DNA from: Clostridium polynesiense
GTDB lineage: Bacteria; Bacillota; Clostridia; Clostridiales; Clostridiaceae
Assembly (NCBI RefSeq): GCF_000820705.1
Contig: NZ_CCXI01000142.1
Coordinates: 142,487-206,486, forward strand
Length of the DNA: 64,000 bases
Direction: 5' to 3'
The notes beneath the pieces were generated by a model. That model made no database searches. It saw only the letters and a program-made list of their open reading frames with translations, and was not told the origin of the DNA. Both the position numbers and the translations under genes were made by a program. Positions 1 to 7,720 of the stretch are shown in pieces (the stretch's first letter is position 1; every line of letters starts with the position of its first letter).

Positions 1-181
1 TTACCGATACCTTACCTTTAAAACCATTATCAAAGGTAACAAAATACAGCTTTAACACAGCGGACGCTTCTGTACCTGACTTTATAAACTCCTCTTTATC
101 CATATCAATGATAGCTTGAAGCCTTTGAATATCATCTTCCTTCACCCTTATTATCTTTCTGTATAACAGTACTGAAGCCAT
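1..181 (-). CDS. Hypothetical protein, N-terminal part only
   Basis: The gene reads leftward off the window edge, so only the first 60 residues are visible. It begins MASVLLYRKII, nine bases after a GAAAGGAGAG ribosome binding site. The visible part is charged and soluble (RVKEDDIQRL, MDKEEFIKSG) with no signal peptide or membrane segment. I do not recognise the family. It is divergent from the MarR gene to its right; the 234 bases between them are AT-rich and presumably hold both promoters. Confidence 0.6.
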   Translation of the reverse strand, partial: MASVLLYRKIIRVKEDDIQRLQAIIDMDKEEFIKSGTEASAVLKLYFVTFDNGFKGKVSV

Positions 182-415
182 ATTATAATTCTCTCCTTTC
201 TTTTAGGGAGGTATGCTTTTTAGCAGTATTATACTTACTTTATCATAACCTTTAATTTAACTTACTTATTAAAGCTGCTTCAATGTTAATTAAAATTTTC
301 AAAACTATTATTTTTATTATATGCTATTATTATTTATTGATAACTTTCTATATTGAATATATAATATTTTATATCCTTTAGTTTGATATCGTACATTTAC
401 CTGGAGGTATAAATA

Positions 416-853
416 ATGCAAAAAAGAAAAATAGCAATTGAACTTCGCTCTCTTAATAATCTCATTAAACGTTATGTGGATACGGATATAAATAAAAGCA
501 AAAATATCATTGACGGTATTACTGGAACTAATGGATGGATTATCCGCTTTATTGCTGAAAACAGCCACCGTGATATATATCAAAGAGATTTAGAGGAAAC
601 ATTTAATATAACCCGCTCCACTGCATCCAAGGTAGTAAGCCTCATGGTTCAAAAAGGATTGATTCAATATCAAAGCGTGCCCCATGACGCACGGCTTAAA
701 AAGCTGGTTCTCACAGAAAAAGCTATTGAAATATTAGAAATAATGAAGAAAAAAGGTTCCGAGTTAGAAAGCATTTTAACCCGTGGTTTTTCCCAGGAAG
801 AGCTTTCCGCATTATATAGCTATATAGAACGTATGAAAAATAATATGCGCTAA
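416..853 (+). CDS. MarR-family transcriptional regulator
   Basis: A 145-residue protein of normal MarR length. Residues about 60-110 form the winged helix: recognition-helix region ITRSTASKVVSLMVQKGLI, then a wing with the conserved DAR (HDARLKKLVLT). The N- and C-terminal helices would form the dimer. The start is an ATG after CTGGAGGT. It lies directly upstream of the two ABC exporter genes, and a perfect palindrome lies between them at 889-908, so it is probably the local repressor of the exporter, released by a ligand. A half-site-like GTTTGATATC at 381-390 hints at autoregulation. The family call is firm; the ligand is unknown. Confidence 0.9.
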   Translation: MQKRKIAIELRSLNNLIKRYVDTDINKSKNIIDGITGTNGWIIRFIAENSHRDIYQRDLEETFNITRSTASKVVSLMVQKGLIQYQSVPHDARLKKLVLTEKAIEILEIMKKKGSELESILTRGFSQEELSALYSYIERMKNNMR

Positions 854-856
854 CCC

Positions 857-878
857 AGCCGGTTGTTACCGGCTTTTA
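857..878 (+). terminator. Terminator after the MarR gene
   Basis: A six-base-pair GC-rich stem, AGCCGG/CCGGCT, with a TTGTTA loop and a short T run, four bases after the MarR stop codon. The short U tract suggests partial read-through into the exporter genes is possible. Confidence 0.6.
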
Positions 879-888
879 ATTACAATAT

Positions 889-908
889 ATTGTTTGATGT
901 CAAACAAT
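889..908. promoter_or_regulatory. Palindromic operator upstream of the ABC exporter
   Basis: A perfect inverted repeat with nine-base arms (ATTGTTTGA and TCAAACAAT) separated by two bases, about 57 bases before the exporter start. Its size and symmetry fit a MarR-dimer site, and the MarR gene is immediately upstream. A related half-site (GTTTGATATC, 381-390) lies before the regulator itself. That the neighbouring MarR protein binds it is inference. Confidence 0.6.
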
Positions 909-964
909 GTTTTTAATGGACACAGTTTCAAAAATAAACAATTTTTATCAGGAGGGCTTTCTTT

Positions 965-2716
965 ATGGTGAAACGACTTGCACGCTGCATAAGGCAGTAC
1001 AAAAAAGATTCAATTTTAACACCGGTGTTTGTATCCCTTGAGGTTGTTATGGAGGTAATTATACCTCTTTTAATGGCTAACCTCATAGACTACGGCATTG
1101 ATGAAGGAAATATGCTTTATATTATTAAGATGGGGACTGCACTTTTGATTTCCGCAGCATTTTCCCTTTTGTTTGGAGCACTGGCAGGAAAAAAGGCAGC
1201 CTCAGCCTCTGCAGGTTTTGCTAAAAACCTTAGGAAGGATATGTATTATAATGTCCAGGACTTTTCCTTCTCAAATATAGATAAATTTTCTACAGCTAGT
1301 ATTGTTACAAGACTTACAACAGATGTTACCAATGTGCAAAATTCATACCAGATGATTATCCGTATGGCAATCCGTGCACCGATTATGATGATTTTTTCTC
1401 TTACTGCATCCTTCAGTATCGATGCAAAGCTGTCTTTAATCTTCCTTTGCTGTATTCCTGTGCTGGGTGCAGGATTGTGGCTTATTATACAAAACGCCTT
1501 TCCAATTTTCGAGAGGGTATTCCGCACTTATGATAAGCTGAATAACATAGTTCAGGAAAACCTCAGAGGTATTCGAGTAGTAAAGGCTTTTGTAAGAGAA
1601 GACTATGAAAAGCAAAAATTCAATAATATTTCAGAAGAAATATACAAAGACTTTTCTAAAGCTGAAAAAATCATTGCTTTTAACATGCCTCTTATGCAAT
1701 TTTGTATGTATACCTGTATGCTTTTGCTATCTTGGTTCGGTGCAAGAGCTATAGTTGCCTCCGGTGGAAATCCTAATACCGGTCTTTCTACTGGTGAATT
1801 AATGAGCCTTATTACCTATGCCATGCAGATTCTTACAAGCCTTATGGCTATATCCATGGTGTTTGTAATGATTACTATTTCAAGAGCCTCTGCAGAACGT
1901 ATTGTGGAAATCCTTGATGAAAAAAGCGATCTTGCCAATAAACAAAATCCGGTGATGAAGGTTAAGGATGGCAGCATTAAATTTGAAAATGTCCGTTTCA
2001 CTTATTCAAAAAATGCTGACAAGCTTGTGCTGGACAATATACACCTGGATATTAAAGCTGGTGAGACAGTGGGAATTATAGGCGGTACAGGCTCCTCTAA
2101 ATCCAGCCTTGTTCAGCTTATTCCAAGGTTATATGACGTTACTGAAGGAAGAGTAACCGTAGGAGGAGTTGATGTACGGGATTATGATATTGAAGCACTT
2201 AGGCAGGAGGTCTCAGTAGTTCTTCAGAAAAATATTCTATTTTCAGGAACCATTAAAGAAAATCTAAGATGGGGTAATGAAAATGCAACAGATGAGGAAA
2301 TTATCCATTCCTGTAAACTGGCACAAGCCCATGAGTTTATTCTAAACTTCCCTAATGGTTATGACACCTATATTGAACAGGGAGGAACCAATGTATCAGG
2401 AGGGCAAAAGCAGCGCCTTTGTATTGCAAGAGCACTTTTGAAAAAGCCCAAGATACTTATTTTTGACGATTCCACCAGTGCTGTAGATACTAAAACCGAT
2501 TCACTAATTCGCCGAGCTTTACAGGAGGAAATCCCCAACACCACAAAGCTTATTATTGCACAAAGGATTTCTTCAATACAGGAGGCGGATAAAATTGTGG
2601 TAATGGATGAAGGAAGAATAAGCGCTATAGGCACTCATGAAGAATTGCTTAAAACCAGCAGCATATATCAAGAGGTATTTCAATCCCAGATGAAAGGAGG
2701 AAAACAAAATGAATAA
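965..2716 (+). CDS. ABC exporter half-transporter with degenerate Walker B (BmrC-like)
   Basis: A 583-residue fusion of a six-helix membrane domain (about 1-310) and a nucleotide-binding domain. The Walker A region reads GGTGSSKSS, the signature VSGGQKQR, and Walker B LIFDDSTSAVD. An aspartate sits where the catalytic glutamate normally follows the Walker B aspartate. This is the pattern of the degenerate subunit of heterodimeric multidrug exporters such as BmrC/BmrD or TM287/288. It overlaps the next half-transporter gene by eight bases, so the two are translationally coupled and form one exporter in the cytoplasmic membrane. Control is probably by the upstream MarR regulator. Start: ATG after AGGAGGGC. 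The substrate cannot be read from sequence. Confidence 0.9.
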   Translation: MVKRLARCIRQYKKDSILTPVFVSLEVVMEVIIPLLMANLIDYGIDEGNMLYIIKMGTALLISAAFSLLFGALAGKKAASASAGFAKNLRKDMYYNVQDFSFSNIDKFSTASIVTRLTTDVTNVQNSYQMIIRMAIRAPIMMIFSLTASFSIDAKLSLIFLCCIPVLGAGLWLIIQNAFPIFERVFRTYDKLNNIVQENLRGIRVVKAFVREDYEKQKFNNISEEIYKDFSKAEKIIAFNMPLMQFCMYTCMLLLSWFGARAIVASGGNPNTGLSTGELMSLITYAMQILTSLMAISMVFVMITISRASAERIVEILDEKSDLANKQNPVMKVKDGSIKFENVRFTYSKNADKLVLDNIHLDIKAGETVGIIGGTGSSKSSLVQLIPRLYDVTEGRVTVGGVDVRDYDIEALRQEVSVVLQKNILFSGTIKENLRWGNENATDEEIIHSCKLAQAHEFILNFPNGYDTYIEQGGTNVSGGQKQRLCIARALLKKPKILIFDDSTSAVDTKTDSLIRRALQEEIPNTTKLIIAQRISSIQEADKIVVMDEGRISAIGTHEELLKTSSIYQEVFQSQMKGGKQNE

Positions 2717-4637
2717 GAAAATGAAGTTCCATGAATCTTCTGGAATGTCTTCAAAAAAAAGAAAACCTGACAAAGCTACGATAAAAAGGCTGATGTCATA
2801 CCTAGGTCAATACAAATTCGGTCTGACTGTTGTCATGATATGTATCATTTTAAGTGCTGTTGCCAGTGTAGTTTCTTCATTATTTTTACAAACCTTGATT
2901 GATGATTATATTTCTCCTCTCCTTCTGGAAGCAGTAGCTGACTTTTCGGGGCTTTTAAAAGTTATATTAATTATGGGAGTTATCTATATTGTTGGTATAC
3001 TTTCTGCTCTCATATATAACAGAGTAATGGTAGTGATTGCTCAGGGTGTATTAAAAAAGATTCGTGATGAAATGTTTTCACATATGCAAACCCTTCCCAT
3101 TAACTATTTTGATACTCATAACCATGGCGATGTAATGAGTCACTATACAAATGATACCGATACCCTTAGACAGATGATTGCTCAAAGTATTCCTCAGATA
3201 TTTTCCTCTGTAATCACTGTCACTGCTGTGTTCTTCTCCATGCTTACCCTAAGCGTGTGGCTGACTTTATTCGTAGTGATTTTCGTATTCATAACCTTCA
3301 AGGTTATAGGTAAAATCACAGAAAAAAGCGGTGTGTATTTCGTTAAGCAGCAGCAGGCCTTAGGAGATTTAAATGGATACATAGAAGAAATGATTAATGG
3401 ACAAAAGGTAGTGAAGGTATTTTGCCATGAAGAAAAAACCAAAGAGGTTTTTGATGAGAAAAATGAACAGCTTTGCGAAAATGCTACTGCAGCACATCAA
3501 TTTGCCAATATTCTTATGCCTATTATGAACAACATGGGCTACATACTTTATGTGCTTATAGCTATCGTCGGAGGTATACTTGGAATTTCCGGTGCAAATA
3601 ACGTGAGCCTTACAGGAACAGGAATACTTACATTAGGTATGATTGCCTCCTTCTTACAGTTATCTCGAAGCTTCATTATGCCTTTAAGTCAGGTTTCTCA
3701 ACAGCTGGCTTCAATTATTATGGCGCTGGCAGGAGCAGAGCGTATATTTAAGCTTATGGACGAGAAGAGTGAGATAGATAATGGCTACGTTACCCTGGTA
3801 AATGCAAGGTACTCAAATGGAATACTTACTGAAACATCTAATCGTACAGGTTTATGGGCTTGGAAGCATCCTCATGAAGATGGTTCTGTAACCTATGAAG
3901 AAGTAAAAGGTGAGGTACGGTTTTATGATGTAGACTTTGGCTATGAAGAAGATAAAATCGTTCTTCACAATGTTACCCTTTATGCAGAGCCAGGACAAAA
4001 GATAGCCTTTGTAGGAGCAACAGGAGCAGGAAAAACAACCATAACTAATTTAATCAATCGCTTTTATGATATTGCAGACGGAAAGATAAGATATGACGGC
4101 ATAAATATCAATAAAATCAAAAAAAGTGATCTCCGCCGTTCCCTGGGAATAGTTCTTCAGGATGTAAATCTCTTTACCGGTACAGTGATGGAAAATTTAC
4201 GCTATGGTAAGCTTGATGCTACTGATGAAGAATGTATTGCAGCAGCAAAGCTTGCTAATGCAGACAGTTTTATTAGAATGCTTCCTGAAGGCTATAACAC
4301 CATGCTTTCAGGAGATGGAAGCGGATTATCACAAGGTCAAAGACAGCTTCTTTCTATTGCCCGGGCAGCAGTGGCAGATCCCCCTGTTATGATATTAGAT
4401 GAAGCTACCTCCTCCATAGATACAAGAACTGAAGCAATAGTGCAGCAAGGTATGGATGCTCTTATGCACGGAAGGACAGTATTTGTTATTGCCCATAGAC
4501 TTTCTACAGTTCAAAATTCAGATGTAATTATGGTTCTTGAATCAGGGTCTATCATTGAACGGGGTAATCACGAAAAACTCATAGCTGAAAAAGGTAAATA
4601 CTATCAGCTGTATACCGGAGCCTTTGAGTTAGAATAA
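2709..4637 (+). CDS. ABC exporter half-transporter with intact Walker B (BmrD-like)
   Basis: A 642-residue partner of the preceding gene, with a membrane domain followed by a nucleotide-binding domain. Walker A is GATGAGKTT and Walker B MILDEATSSID with the catalytic glutamate. The signature is LSQGQ rather than LSGGQ. Together with the DD Walker B of the partner this gives one consensus and one degenerate ATP site, as expected for a heterodimer. About 40 extra residues (around 365-400, including WAWKHPHEDGS) lie between the membrane and ATPase domains; such linkers occur in BmrD/YheH-type subunits. The start overlaps the partner's stop, with the ribosome binding site AAAGGAGG inside the upstream gene. 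Confidence 0.9.
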   Translation: MNKKMKFHESSGMSSKKRKPDKATIKRLMSYLGQYKFGLTVVMICIILSAVASVVSSLFLQTLIDDYISPLLLEAVADFSGLLKVILIMGVIYIVGILSALIYNRVMVVIAQGVLKKIRDEMFSHMQTLPINYFDTHNHGDVMSHYTNDTDTLRQMIAQSIPQIFSSVITVTAVFFSMLTLSVWLTLFVVIFVFITFKVIGKITEKSGVYFVKQQQALGDLNGYIEEMINGQKVVKVFCHEEKTKEVFDEKNEQLCENATAAHQFANILMPIMNNMGYILYVLIAIVGGILGISGANNVSLTGTGILTLGMIASFLQLSRSFIMPLSQVSQQLASIIMALAGAERIFKLMDEKSEIDNGYVTLVNARYSNGILTETSNRTGLWAWKHPHEDGSVTYEEVKGEVRFYDVDFGYEEDKIVLHNVTLYAEPGQKIAFVGATGAGKTTITNLINRFYDIADGKIRYDGININKIKKSDLRRSLGIVLQDVNLFTGTVMENLRYGKLDATDEECIAAAKLANADSFIRMLPEGYNTMLSGDGSGLSQGQRQLLSIARAAVADPPVMILDEATSSIDTRTEAIVQQGMDALMHGRTVFVIAHRLSTVQNSDVIMVLESGSIIERGNHEKLIAEKGKYYQLYTGAFELE

Positions 4638-4690
4638 CAATTATATTTTTATAGATAATATTAATCAGAATTTATCTTCCAAAGCAATAA

Positions 4691-4723
4691 AAACTGCCGG
4701 TGAAATCCCCACCGGCAGTTTTT
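4691..4723. terminator. Bidirectional terminator between convergent genes
   Basis: A strong stem (AAACTGCCGGTG paired with CACCGGCAGTTT) flanked by A and T runs, serving both the exporter operon and the convergent small operon that ends at 4722. Confidence 0.85.
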
Positions 4724-5027
4724 ATCTTTTTTCTTCACAAATCCTTTTATAATCTTCCTCAGAAATATTGGAAAGTACACCCTTTCCCCAGAAAGCAACA
4801 TCATCAATAGCAAGCCATCTGCTTTTTTGGCCATAGGTAAAATCTAAGACAGCATTATAGCCTTTAGCCTTTGCCTGAGTGGCTAAATCCTCTTTAACAT
4901 CCCTTAGGGATTTAAGCTGTGCTCCAAGGACAAAGCTTAAATCACACTGTACTCTTTCACCATATTGTGCTCCTTCCTGCATACCTTCCACAAAAACTAT
5001 ATCTTTATAAACTGTAGTGTAAGCCAT
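4722..5027 (-). CDS. Small conserved protein of unknown function
   Basis: 101 residues, soluble, with no signal peptide. The middle (ATQAKAKGYNAVLDFTYGQK) resembles the repeating helix-strand layout of small YbjQ-like domains, but I cannot assign the family firmly. Its ATG overlaps the stop of the gene before it (TAATG), so the two are translationally coupled and probably work together. It ends in the shared terminator at 4691-4723. Confidence 0.7.
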   Translation of the reverse strand: MAYTTVYKDIVFVEGMQEGAQYGERVQCDLSFVLGAQLKSLRDVKEDLATQAKAKGYNAVLDFTYGQKSRWLAIDDVAFWGKGVLSNISEEDYKRICEEKR

Positions 5028-5218
5028 TATTCATCACGTTCCATTATTGTAATAAACTCCTGCCTTCCGGAACCAAAGCCTCCAATATCCGCTGTGGCGC
5101 ATCCTATTACTCTCCACCCCTGCTCAGCATAGGCATTGATTGCATTTTCTAGATTCTGCGGATCAAACTTTCCTGAAAACCATTTATCCTTTTGAGTTAA
5201 AACCTTATATCTTTTCAT
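5027..5218 (-). CDS. DUF4177-like small protein
   Basis: 63 residues. The core (LENAINAYAEQGWRVIGC followed by EFITIMERD) matches the usual layout of DUF4177 proteins: a helix ending in a GW turn, then two strands. It is soluble and of unknown role. It is the first gene of a two-gene leftward operon and overlaps the next gene by one base at TAATG. The upstream sequence has a GAGGGGGC ribosome binding site. Confidence 0.75.
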   Translation of the reverse strand: MKRYKVLTQKDKWFSGKFDPQNLENAINAYAEQGWRVIGCATADIGGFGSGRQEFITIMERDE

Positions 5219-5537
5219 GGATATTGCCCCCTCTTTAATAAGAATCTATATGAATTAAAATACTGATAATAAAATAGAAACACATAATTTTTCTCACATT
5301 TTATGTTATTCATTAAAGACTCTTATCAGAACATAAAATATCCGCTTTATTAGTTTTTTAACTCATGGAGCAGAGCCTTACTTATTTCTATTTTAGATAT
5401 ATTTATGAGGAAGGATTAAGATATGGTTATTTATGTAATATAATATATAATAAGTAAAATTATTATATATAGCAGTAAATGAACTTAAGTGTTTTAAGAG
5501 CTTAAACCTTAAAACAACTTTTCTGGGAGGTTTTTAA
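5219..5537. other. Intergenic region, divergent promoters
   Basis: 319 bases of AT-rich DNA between divergent genes. It must hold the promoters of both. I see no convincing gene, RNA structure or repeat; the only RBS-led frame (around 5409-5443, MVIYVI) is too short to support. Confidence 0.4.
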
Positions 5538-5819
5538 ATGAATGAAAAACCATTAAATAAAGAGGACAGGGTTTGGAAAGTAATGTTTTGGCTGTCAGTA
5601 ATACTATTGCCGTATATGATATATCTTCTCTTACGAGGCGGTAATATGGTTGAAAACGCAAAAAGTACAAGTTGGTCCTCAATTTTAACATTCCCCTTGG
5701 TAAATATTCTTAATATATTTTCAGGAATAAAAAGAAGAGAAAAATATCAGATACTTACTTCTATAGTTTTACTACTGCCCGTTGTGGCCTTTCAGTTAAT
5801 CCCCAAAATATTTTTCTAA
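5538..5819 (+). CDS. Small membrane protein, unknown function
   Basis: 93 residues with three hydrophobic stretches: about 14-30 (VMFWLSVILLPYMIYLLL), 46-62 and 73-92. Short charged segments (GIKRREKYQ) lie between them. The start is an ATG after CTGGGAGGT. It stands alone between two AT-rich gaps, about 90 bases before an SdpI-like gene in the same direction. No family recognised. Confidence 0.65.
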   Translation: MNEKPLNKEDRVWKVMFWLSVILLPYMIYLLLRGGNMVENAKSTSWSSILTFPLVNILNIFSGIKRREKYQILTSIVLLLPVVAFQLIPKIFF

Positions 5820-5908
5820 AATAAGCCTTAACAGAAGATTGAAAAATCATTTTTGTAGTCATACACTATAATTAACAGGGGTATAATATTAATTTTTAAG
5901 GTGGGATT

Positions 5909-6274
5909 ATGATGTTTGTATTTCTATTAAGCATGCTGCTGCTTATACCACTTACCATGATTGGATTTGGTGCTTTGTGGAAGAATCATGCTCCAAAGGA
6001 TATCAACGTACTTTATGGATATAGGACTTCAAGATCTATGAAAAACAAAGAAACTTGGGAATTTGCCCATAAATATTGCGGCAGACTGTGGCTTGTATCT
6101 GGGATTATACTTATGATTTCCTCCCTCATTGCTATGTTTGTCTTTAAGCATCAGGCAGAATCTGCTTCCATTTGGATTATATGGGGTCAGATTTTAATAC
6201 TTATAATCAGCATATTTCCAACAGAACTGGCGTTAAAGAGGAATTTTGATGAACAAGGTAATTTGAGAAAATAA
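5909..6274 (+). CDS. SdpI-family membrane protein
   Basis: 121 residues with an N-terminal membrane helix, a cytoplasmic segment and two further helices. The segment GYRTSRSMKNKETWEFAHKY carries the GYRT...S.KN...W..A pattern typical of the SdpI (immunity-like) C-terminal domain. In Bacillus, SdpI protects against the SdpC toxin; stand-alone homologues like this mostly lack a known partner, and no sdpABC genes are present here. Start: ATG after AAGGTGGGA. Family call good, function open. Confidence 0.75.
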   Translation: MMFVFLLSMLLLIPLTMIGFGALWKNHAPKDINVLYGYRTSRSMKNKETWEFAHKYCGRLWLVSGIILMISSLIAMFVFKHQAESASIWIIWGQILILIISIFPTELALKRNFDEQGNLRK

Positions 6275-6360
6275 TTAAACACCAAAATATGGTATAATAT
6301 ATTATATGTAATAATCGTAAATTATTGTAAAGAAGTAATCATCTATATTTTGGGGGATAT

Positions 6361-7119
6361 ATGAATAAACGAATAACTATTAATTATTTGATTGGAACAT
6401 TTTTGATAACCTATATAATGTGGGGTATTATCATTGCTGCAAATGGAGTTGGTTATCTCCAGCACGGTACACCTATATCCATGATACTATATACAATTGG
6501 AGGTAACGCCCCGCCAATTGCTGCATATGCTGTTTTAAAAAAAGCACATAAAATAGCAGGTATTAAGCAATTGGCAAAAGAGGCCTTTGCAGCTAAGCAA
6601 AAGCCTGTATTTTATGCTGTACTTATAGCATTCTTAATCCTGTATTTCGGAGTTCCCGGGGTTATGCAGGGTATATCAAGGGGAGCAGAGCTTTATGTAG
6701 GAATTTTGTCCATTCCCTTGATGATTTTATTTGGAGGGTTAGAGGAGCTTGGCTGGCGATACATTTTACAAAGATCATTAGAAAGTAAGCTTCCCTTTGG
6801 AATTGCAGCTTCACTTACAGCATGTATTTGGGCAGTATGGCATCTGCCTTTGTTTTTCATTAAAGGAACAGTACAAAGCACCTGGGATTTTGGCTTATTT
6901 ATCATTATGGTATTTGGAATGTCCTTTGCCCTTGCAGCTATATTATATATAAGCAAAAGTATATGGCTATGCATCCTGTTTCACAGTATGATAAATGCCC
7001 TAAGTTCATCATGGATAATTAAGGATAGCATAGAGATAAAAATCTGCACTGCCATAGCAATGATTATTTTATCACTTCTCATCGTTAAGTATTACAAAAG
7101 GAAAAATTTATCCACTTAG
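6361..7119 (+). CDS. CPBP-family intramembrane metalloprotease
   Basis: 252 residues with about seven membrane segments. The conserved CPBP (Abi/CAAX protease) motifs are present: EELGWR (the EExxxR motif, about residue 126), WHLPLFF (about 160) and a later FHSMINA histidine. These glutamates and histidines form the proposed active site of this family, whose members process prenylated proteins or act in bacteriocin immunity. Start is the ATG after GGGGGATAT. It follows the SdpI-like gene in the same direction; both families are linked to bacteriocin self-protection, so a shared role is possible but unproven. Confidence 0.85.
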   Translation: MNKRITINYLIGTFLITYIMWGIIIAANGVGYLQHGTPISMILYTIGGNAPPIAAYAVLKKAHKIAGIKQLAKEAFAAKQKPVFYAVLIAFLILYFGVPGVMQGISRGAELYVGILSIPLMILFGGLEELGWRYILQRSLESKLPFGIAASLTACIWAVWHLPLFFIKGTVQSTWDFGLFIIMVFGMSFALAAILYISKSIWLCILFHSMINALSSSWIIKDSIEIKICTAIAMIILSLLIVKYYKRKNLST

Positions 7120-7138
7120 TATATACAATTTCTAAAAT

Positions 7139-7166
7139 TTGGTTTATAATAACTATATATTATATT
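7139..7166 (+). promoter_or_regulatory. Candidate promoter of the hflX leader transcript
   Basis: TTGGTT (7139-7144) and TATATT (7161-7166) are separated by 16 bases and lie about 25 bases ahead of the first leader ORF. The match is moderate and the surrounding DNA is AT-rich, so the exact -10 box is uncertain. Confidence 0.4.
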
Positions 7167-7191
7167 AAAAATCCTGAAGGGAGACTGTAAA

Positions 7192-7263
7192 ATGTTAATT
7201 TACAAAGATAGAACCAATAAAAACACAAAAAATAATATGTACAGTCTGCTGTTAGTGAATTAA
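7192..7263 (+). CDS. 23-residue leader peptide of the hflX attenuator
   Basis: An ATG follows GAAGGGAG at good spacing and the frame runs 23 codons, beginning MLIYKDR and ending MYSLLLVN. Residues 5-7 (K-D-R) fit the Arg/Lys-X-Arg/Lys pattern that can stall macrolide-bound ribosomes. Late codons contain AGTCTGC (7243-7249), an exact complement of GCAGACT in the left arm of the terminator at 7309-7335. That is the geometry of a ribosome-controlled attenuator: stalling early in this ORF would leave AGTCTGC free to break the terminator. The ORF and pairing are seen; the mechanism is inferred. Confidence 0.55.
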   Translation: MLIYKDRTNKNTKNNMYSLLLVN

Positions 7264-7308
7264 GTATGCTATTTTAGTGTGCTATATTGTTTTATATGAA
7301 AAATCACT

Positions 7309-7335
7309 CCGCAGACTTTAAGGCTGCGGTTTTTA
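7309..7335 (+). terminator. Leader terminator 1 (attenuator)
   Basis: CCGCAG (7309-7314) pairs with CTGCGG (7324-7329), followed by a T run. It lies 45 bases after the leader ORF and about 390 bases before hflX. Its left arm (GCAGACT, 7311-7317) can pair instead with AGTCTGC inside the leader ORF, which makes it a likely conditional terminator. Confidence 0.75.
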
Positions 7336-7419
7336 TATTTTAATCAGTATATAATTGATTTATTAAATATAGCTGGATTTATAATTCAGTTTTATATTTA
7401 TGAAATTATAATGTAATTG

Positions 7420-7444
7420 CCGCAGAGAAAATCTGCGGTTTTTT
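7420..7444 (+). terminator. Leader terminator 2
   Basis: A seven-base-pair stem CCGCAGA/TCTGCGG with a GAAAA loop and a six-T run. The arm sequence matches that of terminator 1 (CCGCAG...CTGCGG), so the pair looks duplicated. Five bases of its left arm (GCAGA) can also pair with TCTGC at 7245-7249 in the leader ORF. Confidence 0.8.
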
Positions 7445-7470
7445 GATTTTAAGCTTTTATTGATATTTTA

Positions 7471-7529
7471 GCCGCAGTGGAGTGCTGTAACTTTCAAGCA
7501 GCACTTCTTCTGGGGCTTTTATATATTTT
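7471..7529 (+). terminator. Third leader hairpin, imperfect terminator
   Basis: A core stem AGTGCTG (7481-7487) pairs with CAGCACT (7499-7505), with an interrupted outer stem (GCC 7471-7473 with GGC 7514-7516) and then a T-rich stretch TTTTATATATTTTTAT. It also begins with GCCGCAG, like the first two terminators. Weaker than those two. Confidence 0.5.
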
Positions 7530-7574
7530 TATCCTTATAAAGCCTATATTAAATTACCTTAGGGGGCGTTAAAA

Positions 7575-7595
7575 ATGAGAATGAGAATAAAATAG
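7575..7595 (+). CDS. Mini-ORF MRMRIK upstream of hflX
   Basis: ATG follows AGGGGGCG at seven bases, and six codons encode MRMRIK before TAG. It carries the R-M-R form of the Arg/Lys-X-Arg/Lys ribosome-stalling motif. The sequence AATTACCTT (7552-7560) pairs with AGGGTAATT (7594-7602), placing the ribosome binding site and ORF inside a hairpin whose stem includes the stop codon. Too short for ordinary gene statistics; support comes from the RBS, the motif and the context. Confidence 0.5.
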   Translation: MRMRIK

Positions 7596-7646
7596 GGTAA
7601 TTGCCCTGAATAGTAAGGTTAAAGTTTAAATTAGGAGGTTATAAAA

Positions 7647-7670
7647 ATGAGGTTGAGATTTTATAGATAG
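7647..7670 (+). CDS. Mini-ORF MRLRFYR upstream of hflX
   Basis: An ATG eight bases after a perfect AGGAGGT opens a seven-codon frame, MRLRFYR, ending TAG. The first five residues MRLRF equal the arrest segment of the macrolide-resistance leader ErmDL, where MRLR is a well-studied minimal drug-dependent stalling peptide. It ends 50 bases before the hflX start. The sequence match is directly visible; induction of hflX by stalling here is inference. Confidence 0.6.
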   Translation: MRLRFYR

Positions 7671-7720
7671 TAAGCTTATTATGAAAATTCAATTATAGAT
7701 AGTTTAAAGGAGAGGATTAT

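Noticed and set aside
5409..5443. Six-codon ORF MVIYVI with a GAGGAAGG site
   Set aside because: Could occur by chance in AT-rich DNA; no stalling motif or downstream attenuator like that of hflX.
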